Shown here: piece by piece, positions 1 through 8,215 of the stretch
Layout: each line of letters begins with the position of its first letter
How positions within the stretch are numbered: position 1 is the first letter of the stretch
Origin: Alcanivorax sp.
GTDB lineage: Bacteria; Pseudomonadota; Gammaproteobacteria; Pseudomonadales; Alcanivoracaceae
DNA: 64,000 bases
Direction: 5' to 3'
NCBI RefSeq assembly: GCF_019431375.1
Contig: NZ_CP080267.1
Coordinates: 2,917,933-2,981,932, forward strand
The notes under the pieces: model-generated
Told to the model about the DNA's origin: nothing
Seen by the model: only the letters and a program-made list of their open reading frames with translations
The model's database searches: none
Made by a program: the position numbers and the translations under genes

Positions 1-549
1 TGGAAAAGCCAACCCACCCGGGCGGTGATTCTGGAAGACGCACGGATTTCCGCCGACTGCCTGATCGGTGAAGAAGGGCAGGGCTTTCGTATCGCCATGG
101 CCGGCCTGGATGGTGGCCGCATCAATATCGCCAGCTGTTCCCTGGGCGCCGCCCAGGCAGCCCTGCGCCAGGCCCAGCAATACGTGCAGGAACGCAAACA
201 GTTCGGCCAGGCCATCGGTGATTTCCAGACCGTGCAATTCACCCTGGCGGACATGGCTACAGAGCTGGTGGCCGCCCAGCAGATGGTGCGCCTGGCCGCC
301 TGGAAACTGGATCAGAATCACGGCGACAAGAGCATGCTGTGCGCCATGGCCAAGCGCCTGGCCACGGACCTGTGCTTCAACGTCTGCAACCAGGCGCTGC
401 AACTGCATGGCGGCTATGGCTATATCACTGAGTACCCGCTGGAGCGATACGTGCGCGATGCGCGGGTGCACCAGATTCTGGAAGGCACCAATGAAATCAT
501 GCGCGTGATTATCGCGCGCAATGTGCTGAAAGATTTGTCGTTTCTGTAA
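1..549 (+). CDS. Acyl-CoA dehydrogenase, C-terminal part (5' end outside the window)
   Basis: The reading frame is open from base 1 (W-K-S-Q-P-T-R) and ends at a TAA, so only the C-terminal 182 residues are visible. They form the C-terminal helical domain of a flavin acyl-CoA dehydrogenase: the ERKQFGQAI segment, the LHGGYGYITEYPLERYVRD segment, and ILEGTNEIMR, whose EGT glutamate matches the catalytic base of short- and medium-chain enzymes. By family knowledge these oxidise acyl-CoA to 2-enoyl-CoA, passing electrons to ETF. The next gene is a 3-hydroxyisobutyrate dehydrogenase, so isobutyryl-CoA dehydrogenase of valine catabolism is the likeliest role. Substrate is inferred from context, because the N-terminal domain is missing. 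Confidence 0.93.
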   Translation, partial: WKSQPTRAVILEDARISADCLIGEEGQGFRIAMAGLDGGRINIASCSLGAAQAALRQAQQYVQERKQFGQAIGDFQTVQFTLADMATELVAAQQMVRLAAWKLDQNHGDKSMLCAMAKRLATDLCFNVCNQALQLHGGYGYITEYPLERYVRDARVHQILEGTNEIMRVIIARNVLKDLSFL

Positions 550-552
550 AGG

Positions 553-637
553 GTCGGACGTCGGAGGTCTGACGTCGAACGACAAGAAAATCTTGAATGG
601 GTTTAGCGTCAGACTTCCGACGTCAGACGTCAGGCCC
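553..637. repeat. Intergenic inverted element built from GACGTC-type words
   Basis: Short related words (CGGACGTCGGAGG, TCTGACGTCG) occur between about 555 and 580. Their reverse complements (GTCAGACTTCCGACGTC, AGACGTCAGG) occur between about 607 and 634, around an AT-rich centre. The architecture, tandem words forming inverted arms, resembles the elements at 1581-1718, 25522-25672, 40247-40405 and 61931-62086, although the words differ. It lies between the acyl-CoA dehydrogenase gene and mmsB. Confidence 0.6.
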
Positions 638-690
638 ATCTCTAAACGCAAAAGAATATCCGCTCGGGAAAGCGGCAGGGAGAGACAACC

Positions 691-1578
691 ATGAAAATCG
701 GATTCTTCGGTGTCGGTCATATGGGTGGGCCCATGGCGGCCAATCTGGTCAAGGCCGGCCATGAGGTGGTGGCTTTTGATCTGGTGCCGGAACTACTGCA
801 GGCCGCCGTGAAAGACGGCGCCAAGGAAGCCGCCAGTGCCAGCGAAGCGGTGCAGGGCGCTGAAGTGGTTGTCAGCATGCTGCCCTCCGCCGGCGCGGTG
901 CGCGGCCTTTATCTCGGCGACAACGGTGTACTGCCACACATTGATAAAAGCGCCCTGATCATCGACTGCTCCACCATCGATGCAGACACCGCCCGCGACG
1001 TGGCCGCCATTGCTCGTGAGCAGGGCAGGGTGATGATCGATGCGCCGGTCTCCGGCGGCGTCGGCGGTGCCAAGGCCGGCACGCTCACCTTTATCTGTGG
1101 CGGCCAGGAAGAGGCCATCGACCGGGCCCGCCCGGTGCTGGAATGCATGGGTGCCCAGGTGTTCCGTGCCGGTGACAACGGCGCCGGCCAACTGGCAAAA
1201 ATCTGCAACAACATGCTGCTGGCCATCCACATGATCGGCACTGCCGAAGCCCTGCAGATGGGCGCCGACCACGGCCTGGCCCCGGCAGTCCTCTCCGAGA
1301 TCATGAAAGCCAGCTCCGGCGACAATTGGTCCCTGGACAAGTACAACCCCTGGCCCGGCGTCATGGAAAACGTCCCGTCTTCCAAAGACTACGAAGGCGG
1401 CTTCGCAGTGAAGCTGATGAACAAGGACCTGGGCCTGGCCCTGCAAGCCGCCCTCAGCACCCAATCCGCTACCCCCATGGGCAATCTGGCAAAAAGCCTC
1501 TATGCGGCCCATGGAAACCATGGCTACTCCGAGAAAGACTTTTCCAGTATCCAGCGATTTTTTCGCCACAAGGAGTAA
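691..1578 (+). CDS. mmsB: 3-hydroxyisobutyrate dehydrogenase
   Basis: This 295-residue protein has the usual family length. The N-terminal NAD-binding Rossmann motif GVGHMGGPMAANL is at about residues 7-19. The substrate-binding segment DAPVSGGVGGAKAGTLTF is near 117-134. GAGQLAKICNNML, near 165-177, carries the conserved catalytic lysine. The reaction is oxidation of 3-hydroxyisobutyrate to methylmalonate semialdehyde in valine degradation, which fits the acyl-CoA dehydrogenase upstream. An AGGGAGAG ribosome site lies 6 bases before the ATG. Its last 230 or so bases are repeated in decayed form at 3055-3294, as part of the tandem duplication that carries ectD. The related enzyme tartronate semialdehyde reductase is less likely, given the neighbour. 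Confidence 0.93.
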   Translation: MKIGFFGVGHMGGPMAANLVKAGHEVVAFDLVPELLQAAVKDGAKEAASASEAVQGAEVVVSMLPSAGAVRGLYLGDNGVLPHIDKSALIIDCSTIDADTARDVAAIAREQGRVMIDAPVSGGVGGAKAGTLTFICGGQEEAIDRARPVLECMGAQVFRAGDNGAGQLAKICNNMLLAIHMIGTAEALQMGADHGLAPAVLSEIMKASSGDNWSLDKYNPWPGVMENVPSSKDYEGGFAVKLMNKDLGLALQAALSTQSATPMGNLAKSLYAAHGNHGYSEKDFSSIQRFFRHKE

Positions 1579-1580
1579 AG

Positions 1581-1718
1581 CAGTTAACAGTTAACAGTGA
1601 ATAGTTAACAGCGCGCGAGAGAGCGTCACTCCAACTGAAATGAAAAAGGCCGCGCCCAAATCCGGGTGCGGCCTTTTTTTGTTTTTGCTGTTAACTGTTC
1701 ACTATTCACTGTTAACTA
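1581..1718. repeat. GTTAAC-word inverted element around a terminator
   Basis: The left arm at 1581-1611 is built from GTTAACAG, GTTAACAGTGAATA and GTTAACAG. The right arm at 1688-1718 is its reverse complement. The centre is the GGCCGCGCCC...GCGGCC hairpin at 1643-1680. A second, slightly diverged copy lies at 3298-3426 within the duplication. The element sits between the convergent mmsB and ectD genes. Confidence 0.75.
1643..1680. terminator. Bidirectional rho-independent terminator between mmsB and ectD
   Basis: The stem AAAGGCCGC / GCGGCCTTT encloses CCCAAATCCGGGT and has A-runs on the left and T-runs on the right, so it can stop transcripts from both sides. The first ectD copy ends at 1712 on the minus strand, and mmsB ends at 1578 on the plus strand. 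Confidence 0.85.
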
Positions 1719-2644
1719 TCGTCCGCTTGCCAAAGCCGATCCGGTTCATGCGCCAGAAACCGCGGGCGCCGTTTCTTCGCCGCGAAAGGTTCCACACAGG
1801 TGTTGTCGCGTCGGTTGAACACGAAGAACACATTGCTGCGCGGGTCCGGTGACATGTTGGCGTTGGAGCCGTGAAGGGTGTTGCAGTCAAACAGCAGCAG
1901 GCTGCCCGCCGGGCCGGTGGGGGCCTCGATGCCATAGCGGTCTATCATTTCTGTCAGCGCTTGTTCTGACGGCACACCGATCTGCTGGGTTTTCAGTGAT
2001 TGCTTGTGGTGCTCGTCCGGCGTGGGCCCCACACAGGGAATAAAGTGTTTGTGGGACCCGGGGATCAGCATCAGTGGTCCGTTGAAGGGGTGATTGTCAG
2101 TCAGAATAATGGAGGCACTCACCGCATGCATGGCCGGCATGCCGTCTTCCGCATGCCAGGTTTCAAAATCGGAATGCCAGTTGAATCCCTTGCCCTTGAA
2201 GCCCGGCTTGTAATTGATACGGGACTGGTGCACATAGTGCCCACCACCGAGGATCTGCTCCACCCGTTGGGTAAGGCGTGGATCGCGGGCCAGGCGCTGG
2301 AATGCCCGGTGCAGAAAATGTACGGCAAACACAGACCTTATATCCTGACTACCCGGTTCGGTGATCGTGAAGGGTTTGTCCCGGTAGTCCTCTCGATTGA
2401 GCAGCTCGCTCATTGCCTCGGTCAGCGTGGCCACCTCGTCAGGCGCCAGAAAACCGGGTTCGAAAAGAAAGCCATTTTTGTCAAAACGATCAAGTTGTTG
2501 TTCGGTCAGTGGGCCGGGCAGGTGGCGGCCTTTTACCGTGTGCTCCCGGCGCTCGCGCCAGGGTTGTTCCGGGTGCTGCTGCAGCCGGGTGGGGTAGGGG
2601 TCGGCCTGCATCGGGGCCGGGCAAGTCAGATTCTGCGCTGACAT
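1712..2644 (-). CDS. ectD: Ectoine hydroxylase, copy 1
   Basis: This 310-residue Fe(II)/2-oxoglutarate dioxygenase belongs to the phytanoyl-CoA dioxygenase superfamily. The EctD signature WHSDFETWHAEDGMP is followed by LTDNHPFNGPLMLIPGSH. Iron ligands can be assigned as His157, Asp159 and His258 (NTLHGSN), and the 2-oxoglutarate arginine as Arg269 (PDPRSN). The enzyme converts ectoine to 5-hydroxyectoine, a compatible solute. The start is the ATG at 2644: GGAGGTGATTTG places a full ribosome site 7 bases upstream, and the longer frame would begin at a TTG. No ectABC genes are in the window. The family consensus GMPRMR reads GMPAMH here, so substrate range might differ. Confidence 0.9.
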   Translation of the reverse strand: MSAQNLTCPAPMQADPYPTRLQQHPEQPWRERREHTVKGRHLPGPLTEQQLDRFDKNGFLFEPGFLAPDEVATLTEAMSELLNREDYRDKPFTITEPGSQDIRSVFAVHFLHRAFQRLARDPRLTQRVEQILGGGHYVHQSRINYKPGFKGKGFNWHSDFETWHAEDGMPAMHAVSASIILTDNHPFNGPLMLIPGSHKHFIPCVGPTPDEHHKQSLKTQQIGVPSEQALTEMIDRYGIEAPTGPAGSLLLFDCNTLHGSNANMSPDPRSNVFFVFNRRDNTCVEPFAAKKRRPRFLAHEPDRLWQADDS

Positions 2645-2959
2645 CAAATCACCTCCGCGATCTAATCCACAGTTCAGAAACAGCCTGCAATAAGCCGTCT
2701 ACGTTACACATCTCCAGTCATGGACCAGACAGGCGCACAGCCGCCGTCAGACCAAGAGGCAGAGCCACTGGCTGTCGGTGTGTCGGGTCAGGTCCGTTAT
2801 TCAAGTGACCGGCGGAATCGCCGGCGACGGTGAAGATAAGGATTAGGCGTGAATTTTCAAGAGCGGGCGGTGATCTGGTCGGACAGTATCGCGCTATCCA
2901 TGCCTCACGCCTGCAAAGGCATCCGGTGAGCAGCACATGGCCGCTCACCGGTGTCATGG
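2645..2959. other. Intergenic region upstream of ectD copy 1
   Basis: This 315-base gap carries the presumed ectD promoter (minus strand) and, at 2923-2951, the CCGGTGAGC / GCTCACCGG hairpin that follows the alkB remnant. It is identical by eye to 4353-4667. I see no further gene and no promoter I would name with confidence. Confidence 0.5.
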
Positions 2960-3056
2960 TCAGGCAATATTGTTGATGCGCGGACCTTCGCGGAACAACT
3001 GGTCCAGCTCACCCTGATAGTAGGCTTCCACCCGCGGGTTCATCACGCTTTTCCAC
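2960..3056 (-). pseudogene. alkB 3' fragment at the duplication junction
   Basis: The bases match the last 32 codons of alkB (4668-4764), including the TGA stop and the trailing hairpin. The match ends at CCAC, after which mmsB-like sequence begins. It has no start and is a by-product of the tandem duplication. Confidence 0.9.
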
Positions 3057-3294
3057 CCCTGGCCCGGCGTCATGGAAAACGTCCCGTCATCCAAAGACTA
3101 CGAAGGCGGCTTCGCAGTGAAGCTGATGAACAAGGACCTGGGCCTGGCCCTGCCTGCAAGCCGCCCTCAGCACCCAATCCCCATGGGCACCCATGGGCAA
3201 TCTGGCCAAATCCCTCTATGCAGCCCATGGAAACCATGGCTACTCCGAGAAAGACTTTTCCAGTATCCAGCGATTTTTTCGCCACAAGGAGTAG
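3055..3294 (+). pseudogene. mmsB 3' fragment
   Basis: This is a copy of the last 78 or so codons of mmsB (1346-1578), with no start of its own. It has a 4-base insertion (CTGCCTGC for CTGC) and rearranged sequence around CCCATGGGCACCCATGGGC, which break the frame. The decay shows it is not under selection. Confidence 0.92.
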
Positions 3295-3353
3295 GGCAGT
3301 TAAGAGTTAACAGTTAACAGCGCGCGCGAGAGCGTCACTCTAGTTGAAATGAT

Positions 3354-3388
3354 AAAGGCCGCGCCCAAATCCGGGTGCGGCCTTTTTT
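3354..3388. terminator. Terminator downstream of ectD copy 2
   Basis: This is the duplicate of the hairpin at 1643-1680: AAAGGCCGC / GCGGCCTTT with a T-run. It is flanked by GTTAAC-type inverted arms at about 3298-3320 and 3396-3426. Confidence 0.82.
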
Positions 3389-3419
3389 GTTTTCGCTGTT
3401 AACTGTTCACTATTCACTG

Positions 3420-4352
3420 TTAACTGTCATCTTCTTGCCAAAGCCGATCCGGCTCATGCCCAAGAAACCGCGGGCGCCGTTTCTTCGCCGCAAAAGGTTC
3501 CACACAGGCGTTGTCACGCCGATTGAACACGAAGAACACATTGCTGCGCGGGTCCGGTGACATGTTGGCGTTGGAGCCGTGAAGGGTGTTGCAGTCAAAC
3601 AGCAGTAGGCTGCCCGCCGGTCCGGTGGGGGCCTCGATGCCATAGCGGTCTATCATTTTTGTCAGCGCTTGTTCTGACGGCACACCGATCTGCTGGGTTT
3701 TCAGTGATTGCTTGTGATGCTCGTCCGGCGTGGGCCCCACACAGGGAATAAAGTGTTTGTGGGACCCGGGGATTAGCATCAGCGGTCCGTTGAAGGGGTG
3801 ATTGTCAGTCAGAATAATGGAAGCACTCACCGCATGCATAGCCGGCATGCCGTCTTCCGCATGCCAGGTTTCAAAATCGGAATGCCAGTTGAATCCCTTG
3901 CCCTTGAAGCCCGGCTTGTAATTGATACGGGACTGGTGCACATAGTGCCCACCACCGAGGATCTGCTCCACCCGTTGGGTAAGGCGTGGATCGCGGGCCA
4001 GGCGCTGGAATGCCCGGTGCAGAAAATGTACGGCAAACACAGACCTTATATCCTGACTACCCGGTTCGGTGATCGTGAAGGGTTTGTCCCGGTAGTCCTC
4101 TCGATTGAGCAGCTCGCTCATTGCCTCGGTCAGCGTGGCCACCTCGTCAGGCGCCAGAAAACCGGGTTCGAAAAGAAAGCCATTTTTGTCAAAACGATCA
4201 AGTTGTTGTTCGGTCAGTGGGCCGGGCAGGTGGCGGCCTTTTACCGTGTGCTCCCGGCGCTCGCGCCAGGGTTGTTCCGGGTGCTGCTGCAGCCGGGTGG
4301 GGTAGGGGTCGGCCTGCATCGGGGCCGGGCAAGTCAGATTCTGCGCTGACAT
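3420..4352 (-). CDS. ectD: Ectoine hydroxylase, copy 2
   Basis: This 310-residue protein is identical to copy 1 except for four residues in the last quarter: Glu to Lys at 232, Thr to Ala at 282, Ala to Gly at 298 and Ala to Glu at 307. All iron and 2-oxoglutarate ligands are kept (His157, Asp159, His258, Arg269). The GGAGG ribosome site and upstream region are the same as for copy 1, so both copies should be transcribed. It lies downstream of alkB on the same strand, separated by 315 bases with a hairpin. Keeping two intact frames while the neighbouring fragments decayed suggests a dosage benefit, which is inference. Confidence 0.9.
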   Translation of the reverse strand: MSAQNLTCPAPMQADPYPTRLQQHPEQPWRERREHTVKGRHLPGPLTEQQLDRFDKNGFLFEPGFLAPDEVATLTEAMSELLNREDYRDKPFTITEPGSQDIRSVFAVHFLHRAFQRLARDPRLTQRVEQILGGGHYVHQSRINYKPGFKGKGFNWHSDFETWHAEDGMPAMHAVSASIILTDNHPFNGPLMLIPGSHKHFIPCVGPTPDEHHKQSLKTQQIGVPSEQALTKMIDRYGIEAPTGPAGSLLLFDCNTLHGSNANMSPDPRSNVFFVFNRRDNACVEPFAAKKRRPRFLGHEPDRLWQEDDS

Positions 4353-4667
4353 CAAATCACCTCCGCGATCTAATCCACAGTTCAGAAACAGCCTGCAATA
4401 AGCCGTCTACGTTACACATCTCCAGTCATGGACCAGACAGGCGCACAGCCGCCGTCAGACCAAGAGGCAGAGCCACTGGCTGTCGGTGTGTCGGGTCAGG
4501 TCCGTTATTCAAGTGACCGGCGGAATCGCCGGCGACGGTGAAGATAAGGATTAGGCGTGAATTTTCAAGAGCGGGCGGTGATCTGGTCGGACAGTATCGC
4601 GCTATCCATGCCTCACGCCTGCAAAGGCATCCGGTGAGCAGCACATGGCCGCTCACCGGTGTCATGG
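4353..4667. other. Intergenic region between alkB and ectD copy 2
   Basis: The gap holds the alkB hairpin at 4631-4659 and the ectD promoter region. No other gene is visible. It is the source of the identical region at 2645-2959. Confidence 0.5.
4631..4659 (-). terminator. Hairpin downstream of alkB
   Basis: The perfect 9-base stem CCGGTGAGC / GCTCACCGG encloses an 11-base loop and begins 9 bases after the alkB stop. It has no strong T-run, so it may stabilise the 3' end or act as a weak terminator. Confidence 0.5.
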
Positions 4668-5816
4668 TCAGGCAATATTGTTGATGCGCGGACCTTCGCG
4701 GAACAACTGGTCCAGCTCACCCTGATAGTAGGCTTCCACCCGCGGGTTCATCACGCTTTTCCACAGTGGAGGTACCATGGCCAGCAGCATCATGGCGGAA
4801 TAACCGGCGGGCAGCTGCGGGCTCTCGTCATAGTGGCGCAGTACCTGGTAACGACGCTTGGCGTAGGCGTGATGGTCGCTGTGGCGTTGCAGCTGGAACA
4901 GCACCAGATTGGTCACCAGGAAATTCGAGTTCCAGCTGTGTGCCGGGGTAACCCGCTCATAGCGACCGGTTTGTAGCTGGCGACGATGCAGGCCGTAGTG
5001 CTCGATGTAGTTGACGATCTCCAGCGCCAGCGCCGCAAAGAAACTCTGGCCGACAAAGAACAGCACACCCTGCCAGCCCCACAGTACACCGAAGGCCACG
5101 GCGAACAGGAAGGAGATGCCGTACCACCAGATCAGCTCGTTATGGATGCTGATGTTATTCTTGCCCTTGCGTTCCAGATACTGCTTTTCCAGTTTCCACG
5201 CATTCTTGAAGTTACGCACGAACGCCTTGGGCAGAAAATCATACAGAGACTGGTTATAGCGGCTGGAAGAGGCATCATCCGGGGTGGACACATGCACATG
5301 GTGGCCACGCACATGCTCCACCTTGAAGCCGCCGTAGGTCACCGACGACAACAGCAGGCCGCCCATCCAGTTTTCCACTTTCGGGTCCTTGTGAATCAAC
5401 TCGTGGCCCAGGTTGATGGCAATCATGCCGCCCAGCAAACCAATGGACATGATCCAGCCAAGCATGCCGGCCCAGGAATAGTCATTGCTGACGAACACAT
5501 GGCCAGCATAGAACAGCAGGCCCAGCCAGGCCACGGCCAGTAGCAGGGGCAGGGCGCGGTAGCTCTTGTCCTGGGACAGTTCGGGAACCTGTTTTTCTTC
5601 ATCCGGGTTCACCGGGTCCTTGCCGACCAGGTAATCCACTACCGGCACCAGAATGAAGAACACCGCCAGGATCATCCAGGCCCATATATTCTGGGTGCCC
5701 TGCTCACGACCCACCAGCGCGGAAAACGGCACCATGGGAAGAAAGAGCATCCAGCAGGCCAGGTAGCCCCACTTTTTCAAACGCAACAAGGTATCGGGAT
5801 TGATTTTTTCCAACAT
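4668..5816 (-). CDS. alkB: Alkane 1-monooxygenase
   Basis: This 382-residue integral-membrane non-haem di-iron enzyme hydroxylates terminal methyl groups of medium- to long-chain n-alkanes, using rubredoxin as electron donor. The diagnostic histidine boxes are all present: HELIHK (138-143), EHVRGHHVHVSTPDD (167-181) and LQRHSDHHAYAKRRYQ (309-324), plus NYIEHYGL (269-276). Hydrophobic segments lie near 17-35, 44-63, 90-108, 115-137 and 228-268. The start is the ATG at 5816, because the upstream in-frame ATG at 5831 overlaps the GAGAGG ribosome site. No rubredoxin or rubredoxin reductase gene is in the window. The exported protein gene 71 bases upstream on the same strand may be co-transcribed. 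Confidence 0.97.
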   Translation of the reverse strand: MLEKINPDTLLRLKKWGYLACWMLFLPMVPFSALVGREQGTQNIWAWMILAVFFILVPVVDYLVGKDPVNPDEEKQVPELSQDKSYRALPLLLAVAWLGLLFYAGHVFVSNDYSWAGMLGWIMSIGLLGGMIAINLGHELIHKDPKVENWMGGLLLSSVTYGGFKVEHVRGHHVHVSTPDDASSSRYNQSLYDFLPKAFVRNFKNAWKLEKQYLERKGKNNISIHNELIWWYGISFLFAVAFGVLWGWQGVLFFVGQSFFAALALEIVNYIEHYGLHRRQLQTGRYERVTPAHSWNSNFLVTNLVLFQLQRHSDHHAYAKRRYQVLRHYDESPQLPAGYSAMMLLAMVPPLWKSVMNPRVEAYYQGELDQLFREGPRINNIA

Positions 5817-5887
5817 GATAATGCCTCTCATAATGCTGTGCAGATCACTGCAAGATGACGTTGAAAGAAAAGAAATATTCGATCAGA

Positions 5888-6907
5888 TCACTCGACGGGA
5901 TTGACGCATTCGGCACGGGACGGATTGCCCTTGCAGCGCACTTTGCGCAGCAGGCTCATCATGTCCTTGTTGTAAACGCCCTGGTTGGCCAGATCGATAC
6001 GGGCCTGACGAAACATCTCGTCGTAACGGGTGGTTTCCGCATCAGAAATATTGATCCACCACTTTTCATTCACTTCGCCGTCTGCGTTGTTGATGATGCG
6101 CATGGCGCGATCAAACTGGCCAGCCAGATACTTGCGGGACTGATCGGCAAAATCCGTGGGAAAAAGATCCTTGCGAAGAATCAACTGTGCGCTCAACTGG
6201 CCGAGCACCAGGTCAATAATGCCGCCGTCCGGCTGCATGCCCTTGTACAGTTCCAGGGCGGAATAACCGAAGATGGGTGCGAAGCAGGTATCCACGGAAC
6301 CGTTGTTGAAACGAGTGGAGAAATTGGTGATATCCGACATCACCGGCGACATGCCCACACGCTTGGCCATATTCGCCTCGGCCACATCGTATTCCAGCAC
6401 CGCAATGGATTTGCCCGCCAGCTCTTCCACCGTATCGATGCTGTTGTCTTTCACGAACAGATACGCCGCGCCCATGGGCACCAGGCCGCCGAACTCATAG
6501 GGGCCGGACACCAGGTGCGGGTTCACCTTGGGGTTACCGCTAGCCAGGATCGACACCACCATGCGCATGGCATCGTAGTCGGGGATGGCACCGATAGAAT
6601 CCATGCTGCCGGTATAGCTGATGAATTGACGGCCGCGGATGCCAGTAAGCAAAGCGCCATCACATTGCTTCGCTTTCAGATCTTCGGCGGCGATCTTCTC
6701 GTCGGTATACGGCTTCAGCTCAATGTCCACGCCCCAGCCGAGAGCGGCGGTCTTGAAGTCCTTCATGATGCCGTAGAAATCGCCGTTGGCACCGACAAGG
6801 TCGAACACACAAAGCGTGCGTTTGTTGCTGATGCTGGCATGGGCGCTGTTGGTAACCAGTGACATGGAAATTACGAAAAAAATAATTAATTGTTTTGCAT
6901 ATGGCAT
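5888..6907 (-). CDS. Exported solute-binding-like protein (AdeT-type)
   Basis: This 339-residue protein has a clear signal peptide: a hydrophobic stretch at residues 5-20 ending in NSAHA. The mature part reads like a periplasmic substrate-binding protein: LCVFDLVGANGDFYG near the start, then the central AGKSIAVLEYDVAEANM segment typical of TRAP or NMT1-like folds. From memory it resembles proteins annotated as putative solute-binding or AdeT-like. No transporter membrane subunit is nearby. A GGGAGAG ribosome site supports the ATG at 6907 over the upstream in-frame ATG. It is 71 bases upstream of alkB on the same strand and divergent from an AraC regulator. A link to alkane uptake or sensing is inference. 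Confidence 0.75.
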   Translation of the reverse strand: MPYAKQLIIFFVISMSLVTNSAHASISNKRTLCVFDLVGANGDFYGIMKDFKTAALGWGVDIELKPYTDEKIAAEDLKAKQCDGALLTGIRGRQFISYTGSMDSIGAIPDYDAMRMVVSILASGNPKVNPHLVSGPYEFGGLVPMGAAYLFVKDNSIDTVEELAGKSIAVLEYDVAEANMAKRVGMSPVMSDITNFSTRFNNGSVDTCFAPIFGYSALELYKGMQPDGGIIDLVLGQLSAQLILRKDLFPTDFADQSRKYLAGQFDRAMRIINNADGEVNEKWWINISDAETTRYDEMFRQARIDLANQGVYNKDMMSLLRKVRCKGNPSRAECVNPVE

Positions 6908-7099
6908 GACGCTCTCCCTGGTGAAAGGCAACCCATCAGTAAGGTTTTTTTGTGGTTTGTTGCCTTCCTGTTCGTTTGTAGTACTCGGGGTTCGAACCGT
7001 GGAGATCGATGCTAGATATGCGTCCGGTGCTGGGGTAGGTTGTCTGTAGACAGATGGGGGTCATTTTTTGACAATGCGAATTTTCAGGTATTGCCGGTC
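6908..7099. promoter_or_regulatory. Divergent promoter region between the alkB operon and an AraC regulator
   Basis: This 192-base region separates the minus-strand solute-binding/alkB genes from the plus-strand AraC gene. It must hold both promoters and probably the regulator's operator. I do not see an unambiguous paired operator. Confidence 0.5.
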
Positions 7100-8119
7100 A
7101 TGAACCAGCCGATGGAATGGGAACTCTCCATCAACTATCTCCGCCAGGTGGCAGACCAGCTGACCGAGATGGGGATCGACGTTGCCCCCTGGCTGGCGGC
7201 CCATGACCTGTCGCTGGCCGATCTTGAGCAAGCCGATGCCAGCGTTCCCTGGGAAGTGGTCCGTGCCCTGTTTCTGGAAGCGGAAGCGATCACCGGAGAG
7301 CCGGCCCTGGGCCTGATGGTGGGTGATCGGCTACGCATCAACAATCACGGCATGGTTGGCTATGCGGCCATGAACAGTGGCTCTGTGCGCCAGGTGGTGG
7401 AATTGCTGGAGCGTTTCATTCCTCTGCGCATCAACCTAGTCATGGTCAGCCATCAGGTGGAAGGCAACTACCTGAACCTGCAGATCCGGGAATTGCTGCC
7501 GCTGGGTGATGTGGGGCCCTTCCTGCTGGGCGCCGTAGTGGTTGCGGTAAAGAACGTGCTCGACTTCATTACCCTGGGCAACTGCCAAGTGGCCCAGGCC
7601 AGCTTTACCTTTGCCGAAGCCTTCGACCGGGAGCTGCTGCGGTCCCAGTTCCGCTGTCCGGTACGTTATAACCAGGGCTGGACTGGCCTGTCCTTGCCGC
7701 TGGAGGTGGTGGACCAGCCACTGAGAACCGCGGACCCGGCCGCCTTCGAGCATGCGGAAAAGCTCTGCGAGCGGGAATTGCAGAACCTGGTGTCGGATGC
7801 CTCTGTGTCGGCTCGGGTGCGCCGGTTAATGCTGGCAAAGCAGGTGAACTTTCCCTCTCTCCCCATTACTGCTCGCATTCTTCACATGACCCCAAGAACC
7901 TTGCACCGCCGGTTGCTTGATGAAGGAACCTCGTTTCAGGAAATTCTGGATGAAGTGCGCCAATCACTGGCCTTGGAATATCTGAAAAGCCAGGAGATAA
8001 CCATTCAGGAATTGGCCTATACATTGGGTTATTGTGACACTGCCAACTTCCGCCGTGCCTTCAAGCGCTGGACCGGTGTGGCGCCGTCGTTTTATCGTAA
8101 TAACGACGTAGCCAGATAG
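7100..8119 (+). CDS. AraC-family regulator (OruR type), probable alkane regulator
   Basis: This 339-residue protein has an N-terminal arabinose-binding-like domain of the OruR/ArgR class (about residues 15-190) and a C-terminal double helix-turn-helix. In the latter, ITARILHMTPRTLHRRLLDE and LGYCDTANFRRAFKRWTG are the two recognition segments. The frame extends upstream to a TTG at 7040, but the ATG at 7100 gives the usual family N-terminus. It is divergent from the solute-binding-like and alkB genes, the usual arrangement for a local activator. Regulation of alkB is inferred from position. Similar proteins at 9848 and 22610 also sit next to lipid genes. Confidence 0.88.
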   Translation: MNQPMEWELSINYLRQVADQLTEMGIDVAPWLAAHDLSLADLEQADASVPWEVVRALFLEAEAITGEPALGLMVGDRLRINNHGMVGYAAMNSGSVRQVVELLERFIPLRINLVMVSHQVEGNYLNLQIRELLPLGDVGPFLLGAVVVAVKNVLDFITLGNCQVAQASFTFAEAFDRELLRSQFRCPVRYNQGWTGLSLPLEVVDQPLRTADPAAFEHAEKLCERELQNLVSDASVSARVRRLMLAKQVNFPSLPITARILHMTPRTLHRRLLDEGTSFQEILDEVRQSLALEYLKSQEITIQELAYTLGYCDTANFRRAFKRWTGVAPSFYRNNDVAR

Positions 8120-8215
8120 TAAAAATCGTGACCATGTTGCCGCTCTGATAATAGATTAAATGATGTCTTATATTTCGGCAGGAAAGGTATTCATCCTATA
8201 AGCGGTGGAATGATT

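Larger units (their letters stand above)
1346..3054. repeat. Tandem duplication, left unit (mmsB end, ectD, alkB end)
   Basis: The segment from inside mmsB to about 3056 recurs at an offset of 1708-1709 bases as 3055-4764. At the junction (3053-3060) the sequence changes from the alkB 3' end to the mmsB 3' end, sharing only the two bases AC. This is what illegitimate recombination between mmsB and alkB would leave. By eye, bases 2140-3056 match the second copy exactly, while 1581-2140 contains many substitutions. Confidence 0.93.
3055..4764. repeat. Tandem duplication, right unit
   Basis: This is the second unit of the duplication starting at 1346. It contains the mmsB 3' remnant, the GTTAAC element, ectD copy 2, and the true 3' end of alkB. 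It aligns to the left unit with an offset of about 1708 bases. Confidence 0.93.

Noticed and set aside
3072..3317. 81-residue plus-strand frame in the duplication junction
   Set aside because: It is the decayed mmsB 3' fragment; the frame shifts within it and it lacks a start.
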